DNA of 64,000 bases from Cotesia glomerata (taxonomy: Eukaryota > Arthropoda > Insecta > Hymenoptera > Braconidae): NCBI RefSeq assembly GCF_020080835.1, contig NC_058165.1, forward strand, positions 3,323,771 through 3,387,770. Direction: 5' to 3'. Each line of letters begins with the position of its first letter. The stretch's first letter is position 1. This document shows, in pieces, positions 22,775-33,900 of this stretch. The position numbers and the translations under genes were made by a program. The notes below the pieces were generated by a model, which was given only the letters and a program-made list of their open reading frames with translations, had not been told where the DNA came from and did not search any database.

Positions 22775-24075
22775 AAGTTAGCCGACATCTAAAAATGTTT
22801 AGAATTTTTTTTATTGAAAAAATACGACATTAAAGTTAGCAGTCACTTGACTATATTTTAATTTTATTTAACAAAAAAATTTTTTCTGAAAAATTATGTT
22901 TAAAAAATTGCATTTTTGTAATTTTTTTTAATTTCTAAATGTCAATTTTTTTTTTATTTTTTTTTTTGCCCTAATTTATTTGTTACAAAAATTTTTAAAA
23001 TTATTAAATATCTGCCAAGTTAATTTTTATTGAAAAAATTATTTTAAAAAAATTAATTGAAGAAATTTCACATGTAGAAAATTTGAAAAATTATATGTGC
23101 AATTTTGTAAAAATGTTTTTTTTTGTTCTTATTTAATTGATAAAAAAAAATCTAAAATTGTTGAGCGTCGGCTAATTTTAATGTCATTTATTATTGGGAG
23201 TTTTATTTATTATGATATTAAAATTAGCCAACATTAAATAATTTTTGATTTTTAAGATTAAAATAATATTTTTAAAAAATTGCACGTGTAATTTTCTAAA
23301 CTTTCTGTATGTGAAATTTTTTCTTTTAATTTTTTTTAAAATAATTTTTCAATGAAACAAATTATAAAAATTTTTGAGATGTCGGCTAATTTAATTTATG
23401 AAAATAAAGTTAACCGACATCGAAAAATTTTTATAATTTTTTTTTATTAAAAAATTATTACAAAAAAATTAAAAGAAAATTTTTTCATTTGTTAAAAACT
23501 TTAAAAACTATAAGTGTAATTTTTTAAAAATAGTTTTTAGTTACAATTTAATAAATTAAGCAAAACAAAAAAAATTAAAAATGTCGGCTAACTTTATTAT
23601 TATTTATATTTTCATTTATTTATTATGATATTAAAGTTAGCCGACATTAAATAACTTTTGATTTTTTTTTATTAATTAAATTAAGACTGAAATAATATTT
23701 TTAAAAAATTGCACGTGTAATTTTCTAAACTTTCTGTATGTGAAATTTTTTCTTTTAATTTTTTTTTAAATAATTTTTCAATGAAACAAATTATAAAAAT
23801 TTTTGAGATGTCGGCTAATTTAATTTAAATTTATTTATTTAATTTAAATTTATTTATTTAATAAAAAAATGACATTAAAATTAGCCAACATTCAACAATT
23901 GTAGATTATTTTTTTTCAATTAAATTAAAACAAAAAAAATATTTTTACAAAATTGCACGAATAATTTTTTAAATTTTCTACATGTGAAATTGTTTCAATT
24001 AAGTTTGTTTAAATAATTTTTTCAATAAAAAAAATTCTAAAAATTTTTAGATCTCGGCTAACTTTGTTGTCATAA
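22775..24075. repeat. Array of GTTAGCCGACAT elements upstream of MBD-R2
   Basis: Motifs alternate in orientation: AGTTAGCCGACATCT (22776), GTCGGCTAATTTTAAT (about 23168), GTTAACCGACATCG (about 23408), TGTCGGCTAACTTTATT (about 23582), TTAGCCGACATTAAATA (about 23637), ATGTCGGCTAATTTAA (about 23808). The clearest single unit is about 23396-23606. It has no coding capacity. Confidence 0.6.
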
Positions 24076-24751
24076 TAAAAAAATTATTTTGTAATGGCTT
24101 TAAAAATATTTTTTGCGAGAATTTTTAGGTAATTTATAGTTTTTTTAATAAAAATTTAAGTGACAGCTGAGTTATAGTTTGAAAAGAGAAAAAATTAAAA
24201 ATTATTATTATTGTAATTTTTGGAAAGATTTTAAAAAATGATTTTAAATAAAGGTAATTAGTAAAAATTTAATGAAATTAAACATTGAAATGTTATTCAT
24301 ACATGCTTGTAAACTTATTTATGAAGTATTTTCATGTTCTTTAGAAATCATACTTTCTGAAAAATAATTTATTTGATGACGAAAGATGGACCGGAGTTAT
24401 CATAAGATGGGCATGAAAATTAACTTGGCAGGTATTTAATAATTCTACGAATTTTTGTAACAAATAAATCATGATAATAATAATTTACATTAAGAAGTTG
24501 AGAAAAATTAAATATGCAATTTTCCAAAAATAATTTTTAGAACAAATTTTTTTGTTAAATAAAATTAAAAAATAGTCAAGTGACTGTTAACTTTAATATC
24601 ATATCACTGTCTAAAATTACTCAAACTGGAGATTGATATATAATTAGACGGACGATTTATTTTATAATATCATTGTATCCTAAGAAATTATTAAATTTAA
24701 GAAAATTTTAATAGTACATAAGCAGGAATTTTATAAAAATTATTATTATTA

Positions 24752-25135
24752 TCTATATTATTAAGAGAATAAAAAAAATTTTGTCTCCTGGATAATCGTA
24801 TGATAAAATCAGTTTTTTTTAGTGAAATTTAGTGTCATTGCAAAGGTCTTGAGTTGAATTTGTGCCTTTTCAAGATTTCATTTTATTCTCACCGATAGTC
24901 AATTTATATGATAAATATTTAGGCTACATTCGAAAAGATACATAATTAAGAAATGACCTTGTATCTTGTGAACTATTGACATTTGTAAAGATATAAGCTC
25001 ACCCTGACATTACACTCATCGAGACCTTTCATTTGAGTACCCACATCAATTTTTCATATATTTTATATATTATATATATGTATATATATATATATATATA
25101 CTGCTTAACATATATGCTGCTAACTGCTGCTGCTG

Positions 25136-25187
<52 letters not shown>

Positions 25188-26486
25188 AATATATCAAAAT
25201 GCATGTGGGTACTCAAATGAAAGCTCTTGATGAGTGTAACATCGGGATGAGCTTATATCTTAAAAAATGTCAATAACTAAGAAATGACCTTGTATCTCGT
25301 GAACTATTCCCTGATTTAAAAAAAGTATTGAGACAAAGAAAAAAGTATTGAAAAGTATTGGTTTTCTAGTCAATCCAATACTTTTCAATACTTTTTTCTT
25401 TGTCTCAATACTTTTTTTTATTCAGGGTTGACATTTTTAAAGATATAAGCTCAATACGATGTTACACTTATCGAGATCTTTTATTCGAGTACCCACATCA
25501 ATTTTTCGTATATTTGATATATTTATATATTTCACAAATACCATATATACAAAATATATAAAAAATGCCGTGTAGGTACTCAAATGAAAGCTCTTGATGA
25601 GTGTAACATCAGGATGAGCTTACATTTTTAAAAATATCAATAATTAAGAAATGACCTTGTATCTCGTGACCTATTTACATTTTTTAAGATATAAGCTCAT
25701 TCCGATGTTACATTCATTGAAACCTTTCATTTGAGTACCCACATCAATTTTTCATATATTTGATATATTTATGTATTTCACAAATACCATATATATAAAA
25801 TATATAAAAAATGCAAGTGGGTACTCAAATGAAAGCTCTTGATGAGTGTATTATCAGGATGAGCTTAGATCTTTAAGAATATCAATAATTAAGAAATGAC
25901 CTTGTATCTTGTCAACTAATAATATTTTTAAAAATGTAAGCACATCCCGACATTACACTCATCGAGACCTTTCATTTGAGTACCCACATCAATTTTTCAT
26001 ATATTTTATATATTTATATATATTATATATATGTATATATGAAAAATATATCAAAAATGCATGTGGGTACTCAAATGAAAGGTCTTGATGAGTGTAACAT
26101 CGGGATGAGCTTATATCTTAAAAAATGTCAATAACTAAAAAATGACCTTGTATCTCGTGAACTATTGACATTTTTAAAGATATAAGCTCATTCCGATGTT
26201 ACACTTATCGAGACTTTTCATTTGAGTACCCACTTCAATTTTTCATATATTTTATATATTTATATATATTATATATATGTATATATGAAAAATATATCAA
26301 AAATGCATGTGGGTACTCAAATGAAAGGTCTCGATGAGTGTAATGTCGGGATGAGCTTATATCTTTAAAAAAATCAATATTTAAGAAAGTACAGTGCAAT
26401 TTAACAAAAATCATTATTTAACAAAGCAAAATTCTATTTATTCATAGTTCATTACGGCAGTCACGTAGTGACTGCAAAGTTGCTAG
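24752..26486 (+). mobile_element. Non-autonomous Helitron, copy E, complete, 5 units
   Basis: 5' TCTATATTATTAAGAG after ATTATTA; 3' hairpin GCAGTCAC-GTA-GTGACTGC, seven bases, CTAG, then TTATTATT. The host site reads as an uninterrupted ATT microsatellite split between A and T. The body holds five palindromic units spaced about 245-250 bp, apart from one longer step where a small MITE (25309-25425) is inserted. This copy best defines the family. Confidence 0.9.
25309..25425. mobile_element. Palindromic MITE nested in Helitron copy E
   Basis: About 117 bases starting CCCTGA and ending TCAGGG, with near-perfect arms (AGTATTGAGACAAAGAAAA and inverse). It interrupts the conserved Helitron phrase GAACTATTGACATTTTTAAA, which places its borders closely. 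AGTATTG recurs in each arm. Confidence 0.75.
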
Positions 26487-26617
26487 TTATTATTATTATT
26501 AAAAATATCTATAAATTAAATTTAAAATTGTCGCGCCAAAAAAAAAGTTCACACAAACACCGAAAGACAGCGCTAGTGAGTTCCTCTGACGGGTAAGCTC
26601 TGAAATAACATCCTCCA

Positions 26618-26632
26618 TACTGTCTTTTTCTT
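26618..26632 (+). promoter_or_regulatory. Likely TCT/TOP-type initiator of RpLP1
   Basis: A pyrimidine run CTTTTTCTTTC begins at 26624, about 130 bases before the start codon. Ribosomal protein genes in animals typically initiate at a C within such a tract. Position and composition are right, but the exact start is not proven. Confidence 0.45.
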
Positions 26633-26752
26633 TCGTTGATCAGACGACCGTGTGCTTGTTCTGCTAGTCAGCTAAGGCCGCAATAATATCGGCAACTTGC
26701 ACTTTTAAATAAAACCATCCAAAGTTTTTAATTAAATAAATAAAATCTCAAG

Positions 26753-28281
26753 ATGTCGACAAAGGCTGAACTTGCTTGCGTTTACTCCGCATTAATCCTC
26801 GCTGATGATGATGTTGCTGTAACTGTAAGTAACCTATATCTTCAAAACCACGTGTACTTTTTTTTCACTATTTTTATATCTCATTTTTCTTTCTTTCTTA
26901 ATTAATTAATTAATTAATTAATCAGCTTATTTAATAACGCGCTTAAATTTTCAGGGTGAGAAAATTCAGACTATTCTGAAAGCCGCCAACGTTGAAGTTG
27001 AACCTTACTGGCCAGGACTTTTCGCCAAGGCTCTGGAAGGTGTCAACATCAAGGACCTCATCACCAATGTTGGATCCGGTGTTGGAGCCGCACCAGCTGG
27101 CGGAGGTACATTTTGTTTTTTTTATTTATAATTTTTACATCAATTACCTCAAATCATCCACTGGATTAGTGAATCAGCTAATTCAGTCAGCATTAATGAG
27201 GAGAGCAAAGAAAGTTAGGAGTTGTAGGGTCTAAATTATTTTAAATTTATACCTAGCTGCTTTCAAGCGACATTTTTTAAAATTTTATTTGATTTTTTTT
27301 ATCATTATGAATTGAGCAAACTTGTGACAATTTTTTCACAAGTAAATTGTAATTTAAAAAATTATACAAGTAGAAATTTTTAAAAATTATAAATGTGAAT
27401 TTTTTATAATAATTGAGAAATAACCTTGTATCTCGTGAACTATTGACATTTTTCAAGATATAAGCTCACCCCGAGATTACATTCATTAAGACCTTTCATT
27501 TGAGTACCCACATTAATTTTTCATATATTTATATATGTTATATATTTGTATACATGAAAAATATATCAAAAATGCATGTGGGTACTCAAATGAAAGGTTT
27601 CAATGAGTGTAACATCGGGATGGGCTTATATCTTTAAAAATGTGAATAATTAACAAAAGACCTAGTATCTCGTAAACTATTGACATTTTTAAAGATATAA
27701 GCTCATCCCGATGGTTCACTCATTGAGATCTTTCATTTGAGTACCCACATCAATTTTTCATATATTTTATATATTTATATACTTCACAAATACCATATAT
27801 ATAAAATATATAACAAATGCCATGTGGGTACTCAAATGAAAGGTCTTGATGAGTATATCATCGGAGTGAGCTTATATCTTTAAAAATGTCAATAATTAAG
27901 AAATAGCCTTGTATCTTGTGAACTACTGATATTTTTTTAGATATAAGCTCATCCTGACATTACACTCATCGAGACCTTTGATTTGAGTACCCACATCAAT
28001 TTTTCATATATCTTGTATAATTATATATATTATATATATGTATATATGAAAAATATATAAAAAATGTATGAGGGTACTCAAATGAAAGCTCATGATGATA
28101 GTAACATCAAGATTAGCTTATATCTTAAAAAATATTAATAATTAAGAAATGATCTAGTATATCGTGAACTATTGACATTTTTAAAGATATAAGCTCATCC
28201 CGATGGTACACTCATCGAGATCTTTCATTTGAGTACCCACATCAATTTTTCATATATTTATATATATATATATATATTATA

Positions 28282-28361
<80 letters not shown>

Positions 28362-29121
28362 TGAAAAATATATCAAAAATGCATGTGGATACTCAAACGA
28401 AAGCTCTTGATGAGTGTAACATCAAGATGAGCTTATATCTTTAAAAACGTCAATATTTAAGAAAGTATAGTGCAATTAAACAAAATTCATTATTAAATAA
28501 TACAAAATTTTATTTATTTATAGTTCACATAGTGACTACAAGGTTGCTAGTTATAATTGAAGATACTTAAAAAAGAAAATTCCACATGTGGAAATGAAAA
28601 AAAAAAGTCCAAATTTCATAAAATAGCATCTAAAAAAATAATTTTAAAATTTTACTCCATAAAAAATTTATTAAATATTTTTTTTTCTCTTTAAATAATT
28701 AACTTATAAAAATTCCAAAAATTTTTCATATATCTGCTAATTTTATTATCATATTTTTTCTGATAATTTAATTGTATAAATTTTATTATTTTAGCTCCAG
28801 TAGCTGCCGCTGCTGCTGCAGACGCTGCCCCCGCGGCCAAGGAAGCCGAGAAAAAGAAGGAGGAACCCGAAGAAGAGTCTGATGATGACATGGGTTTCGG
28901 TAAGAAAATAATTAAATTTTTTAAACAATAAATACATTTATTTTACTCCAATTTTTATTTAATTAAACAACTAAATGATTATCTAAACATGTATTAGCTA
29001 CTGAATAATTAATGTAGAGAATTTTATAATGATATCAAAGGACTTTCAGTAGTCTAATAAATTAATAAGAATTTTTGTGTTAATAATTATTATTTTTTTT
29101 GTTACAGGTCTCTTTGACTAA
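26753..29121 (+). CDS. RpLP1: Large ribosomal subunit stalk protein P1, complete, 4 exons
   Basis: Coding exons 26753-26824, 26955-27105, 28795-28899 and 29108-29121 give 342 nt and 113 residues. The protein has the P1 N-terminal dimerisation region (STKAELACVYSALILADDD), the helical TGEKIQTILKAANVEVEPYW segment, an alanine-rich hinge, and the invariant acidic tail ending ESDDDMGFGLFD. P1 pairs with P2 on P0 to form the ribosomal stalk that recruits translation GTPases; the acidic tail makes the contact. The last exon holds only four residues plus stop. Intron 2 (27106-28794) contains a Helitron with at least four palindromic units. The length is normal for the family and no lesion is seen. 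Confidence 0.97.
27413..28550 (+). mobile_element. Helitron copy J in RpLP1 intron 2, 5'-truncated
   Basis: Four palindromic units, one with a long (TA)n/(TATG)n centre (28255-28362), ending AAGGTTGCTAG at 28550 before T. The terminal hairpin has lost an arm (CACATAGTGACTACAAGG). The 5' TC end is absent. Confidence 0.8.
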
Positions 29122-29184
29122 TTTCAAATACCAAGAACTACAATTATCAGTACTGTGTATTGAAATTAAATAACAAAAAAAAAA

Positions 29185-29190
29185 AATAAA
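29185..29190 (+). terminator. Poly(A) signal of RpLP1
   Basis: AATAAA occurs 64 bases after the RpLP1 stop codon, followed by a T-rich stretch. In such AT-rich DNA the hexamer is common by chance, so the call rests mainly on position. Confidence 0.5.
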
Positions 29191-29625
29191 ATCTTTTTTT
29201 TTAAATTAAATTAAAAGTTTCTTTTTTTTTAATTACGTATTCCTGGTCCCAGGAGGTTTTAATATTAAGTATTTAAAAATAAGTAATAAAATTTGTGTCT
29301 CAAATTTTATAGTCACTTGCAAATCAGGTAATGAATTTTCAAAATAAATTTTACTGCTTTATTATTGTGCGTAATTAAAATGATTTTTAAAGAATTAATG
29401 GAATTGAATAATCTACAATTTTATTTATTTAATTTATAAAAAATATTTCAATTAAAAAATTACATTATTTAAAAATTTTTTATTTGTACTTTTAATTAAA
29501 ATTTTTAAATAAAATTGTAAATTATTAAATTACATAAAAAAAAAATTGCAATTAAAATTTAAAAAATGGATGAAGCTTAAGATTTAATTCAAATAATATA
29601 TTAATTATGCTAATACACTGATAGA

Positions 29626-30544
29626 AGGATTTATTAATATTTAATAAGCTTTATTAGCTGATAATAAATGATTTTTTAACATCATGATTTAATAAATATT
29701 TATTAACAATTAATAAATTATTTATTAAATGTTAATAAATATTTGTTAACAGTTAACAAATATTTATTAACAGTTAATAAGTACAATTTATTAACTGTTA
29801 ATAAATATTTATTTTATTTATTTAATTTGAATGCCAAGGCAATGGCCGAATGTTAAAAGTACAAAAATATAAGAATATAAAGTACATGTAAGAGTATAAA
29901 CGTCTCTAAATAAATATTGTAACAATATTAAGATTTTGCTAACAAATAGTGAAAAGAATCAAAAGATTTAAGAAATATCATCAGTTTTTTACAATCAAAA
30001 GAAATATATAAAGTGAAATAAACGTAAGCAAGAAATTTCTAAAAGTTCCAGTTTTAGCTGAAGAGCTATAAAACTTATGATATAAAATAAAAAGTAAAAA
30101 TACCAATTTTCCTTTGACACTTTTTATAACTCTATAGTTGGAATACATGATAATAATTAAATTCACTAAATTAATTAACGTTTTTAATATTTAAAAATAT
30201 AAAAGATAATTATGAGCTGTGATAGAATTTGGTATTTTACAATAAACGTTATTATATTGTAATATAATTAATTCAAATAATTTATAAAGATGATTTTTGT
30301 TTGTAAGCAATCTTTATATCATATGACATTGCGAGCCAAACAAATTCACTCAAGAAAATATTTATTAACTGTTAATAAATATTTGTTAACTATTAATAAA
30401 TACTTATTAACTATTAATAATTGTACTTTTCTCCCAAATAAATATTTAATAAATGTTAAAAAATATTTATTCAAATTTAATAAATTAAATAATTGTCTTC
30501 AAATAAATTAAATTATTAATAGTTAATAAATCCTTCTATCGGTG
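29626..30544. mobile_element. 0.92 kb foldback element rich in TTAATAAATA motifs
   Basis: Ends CACTGATAGAAGGATTTATT and its near inverse (AATAAATCCTTCTATCGGTG). The interior consists largely of alternating TAATAAATATTTATTAACAG blocks around a unique core (about 29850-30350). Partial copies lie at 5345-5600 and 46738-46915. It lies between the RpLP1 and synaptotagmin-like genes. Confidence 0.65.
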
Positions 30545-30915
30545 AAGACTAATTATTATATTTTTTTTTTTTTTTTAAATATTTTTACTCACACGTCTAA
30601 AGATAAAGACAAATATTGATATAGATATATTTATATAGCTAACAATAAAATACTCTACTCATTGGCCCGCCGGGAGCTATTTTATAAAATAATAATAATA
30701 AAAATGATAATTATTTGAAGAAAAGTATAAAGCAGGTCTCTGAAGTGTGCTCATCAACTGTACACCTTAATTTACTTGATATAAATTATAATTAGTCCAT
30801 CCACATATTTATACTTATACCATATACATATATTTATTATTTTATTTTTTATTAATTATATATTATATATTGTTTTGGTATCTCTTTGCTTAGGATTTAT
30901 AGTTTTAAATTAAAT

Positions 30916-33900
30916 TTATGAAGAATCTGTACGTTTATCGGGACCAGTAAGTGGGACCTTTTGAACAGAAGCACCTTTACCTGATAAAACTCGGTGGAAA
31001 AATTCTCTTTGACATTTTTTAGATACTTCACATCGAGCTAGTAGCTCGCCGCTTGTTCTTACAATTGTGAATTCTAAAATACAACTTGATAGGATATCGC
31101 TACCGAGATCGAAGTTTAAGACATCGTTCCATACTGGGCTTGGATCACGGCAGATTACTGTACGTTTTTTCTTTAAGCTTTTTCCGTCTTTGAATATTGT
31201 TACCTGGAAATTAATTAATATTTATGATAATTTTAACTTTTTTAAAAATAGTAAAATATTATTTTTTTTTTTTATAAAATATTGTTGAAACTTAAAATTT
31301 TTCTTATGAATTATAAAGCGGTAGATTTATTAAAATTTGTATGACAATAAAAATTGAAAAATTGGATGAAATTTTTCGACGTTTTAGTTATTTGACTATA
31401 TTGAAAAATATAAATTTTAGATACTGAAGTTGAAAAATTTTTTGTAATGAACGATGAAATTATTATGAAAAAAATTTCTGAGAAAATTATATAAACTAAC
31501 AACCTTGGCAGTCACTACGTGACTGCCGTAACTTGTGAAATATAGATAAATAAAATTTTGCTTTATTAAATAATGAGTTTTGTTAAATTGCATTGTACTT
31601 TCTTAAATAATGAAATTTTTAAAGATATAAGCTCATCCCGATGTTACACTTATCAATAGCTTTCATTTGAGTACCCACATGCATTTTCATATATTTTTCA
31701 TATATACATATATGTAATATATATAAATATATGAAAAATTGATGTGGGTACTCAAATGAAAGGTCTCGATAAGTGTAATGTCGCGGTGAGCTTATATCTT
31801 TAAAAATGTCAATAGTTGACAAAATATAAGGTCATTTCTTAATTATTGATATTTTTAAAAATATAAGCTCATCCCGATGTTACACTTATCAAGAGCTTTC
31901 ATTTGAGTACCCACATGCATTTTCGTATATTTTTCATATATACATATATGTAATATATATAAATATATGAAAAATTGATGTGAGAACTCAAATGAAAGGT
32001 CTCGATGAGTGTAACATCAGAATGAGCTTATATCTTAAAAAATGTCAATATTTCACAAGATACAAGGTCATTTCTTAATTATTGAAATTTTTAAAGATAT
32101 AAGCTCATCTTGATGTTACACTCATCAAGAGCTTTCATATGAGTACCCACATGCATTTTGATATAATAATATATTTCATGTATACATATATATAATATAT
32201 AAAAATATATGAAATATATGAAAAATTGATGTGGGTACTCAAATGAAAGGTCTCGACAAGTGTAACATTAGAGTGAGCTTATATCTTTGAAAATGTCAAT
32301 AGTTTACAAGATACAAGGTCATTTTTTAATTATTGATATTTTTAAAGATATAAGCTCATCCTGATGTTACACTTATCAAGAGCTTTCATTTGAGTACTCA
32401 TATGCATTTTAATATATTTTTTATATCTACGTATATATAAATATATAAAATATATGAAAAGTTGATGTGGGTACTCAAATGAAAGGTCTTGATGAGTGTA
32501 ACATCAGAATGAACTTATATCTTTAAAAATGTCAATAGTTCGTAAGATACAAGATCATTTTACTAAAAAAAAATTAGAAAATCGGTAGACCCTGAAGGCC
32601 ATCCGTGCAACTTCCCGCTAATTCCATACCTAGGTGCATAAAACTGCACTAATGACGTTTTTGAGCTCTTCGAGCTCAAAAATACAATTTATGTGTTATT
32701 TTGAGCTCTTCGAGCTAATAGAAGTATCATAGAACAATATTTTTTTAATTTTCAAACCGCACTAACTTTTAAATGAATCAACCAATTTTCACTCGGTTGG
32801 CAGTATTTGACGCAATTTTTTTAGTTTCATGAAGAATCTTCAAGTTTGAATTGATAAAACTAGGAAATTTGGAGTAATTCCAAAAAAACACTTTTTTTGG
32901 TTTTCTTTCGTTCATGATATTTCTTGAACGAATTGACCAATTTTGACCGGCTTGACGACGATCGACGTAATTTTTTCATGCTAATAGCTGATTAGTTTTT
33001 GAAATCGATCAGTGCAGCCGTTTAAAAGTTATTCCAAAAAATGTCGGAGTTATGTTAAAAAAACACTTGTTTCCAAATATTTTATCGAAGATATCTCTCG
33101 AACCAATCAACCGATTTCCACGTTTTTGGCGGCGCTCGACGCGGTTTTTTAAGCTCTGAAATTATTCTATATCATCAAAAACGATCCGAGAAGAAATGAA
33201 GAAGTTATTTCAAAAAAACACCTTTTTTGGTTTTTTTTCGTTCACGATACCTCTCGAACGAATCAACCGATTTTGACCGGATTGGCGACGATCGGCGTGG
33301 TTTTTCAAGCTTAAGGGCGGATTAGTTTTTGAAGTTGATCGATAGAGCCGTTTAAAAGATATTCCAAAAAACCATTTTCAAAAATGATTTTTTTCTTATT
33401 TTTTTTGAAATTTTTCAAAATTTCTCAAAATCTATCGGTCCGAATCGGTTCAAATTCTCAGGAAATCTAAGTTTGAGGGAACTCTTTAGTCGAGATCTGA
33501 TGAAAACTCGATTTTGGCAAAACGGGGTGACAACAATAACTTTCCGATTTTTGAAAATCTTTGATTTTCTTAGCGGGAAGTTAAAAACCAATTTTATCAT
33601 ATGAGTTTTCTGGAGAAAAAATTTTGCTTATTCTCTTAATAATATAGATTAAAAGCTTGTTAAATAAAAAAAAGAGTTAAAAAAAAAAAAGAAAAACAGT
33701 TATATAAACAATGACAACTATTTACCTTTACATAAGTATCATAATTCTGATTACCAGAATCCTCAGTAATTGAGAGATTAATTGCCCGTATGACGATTAC
33801 CGTTAATTTGTTAGCATTAGCATCATAGCAGAGAGATACCATAAGCTCGCCAAGTGGATCAGATCGATAAACACTACCTTCTGCGCCGTACCTGTGTATT

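Noticed and set aside
22549..22788. 79-codon minus-strand frame upstream of MBD-R2
   Set aside because: It runs through the NRF-1-like cluster and a repeat end, has biased composition from TGCGCA repeats, and no family resemblance.
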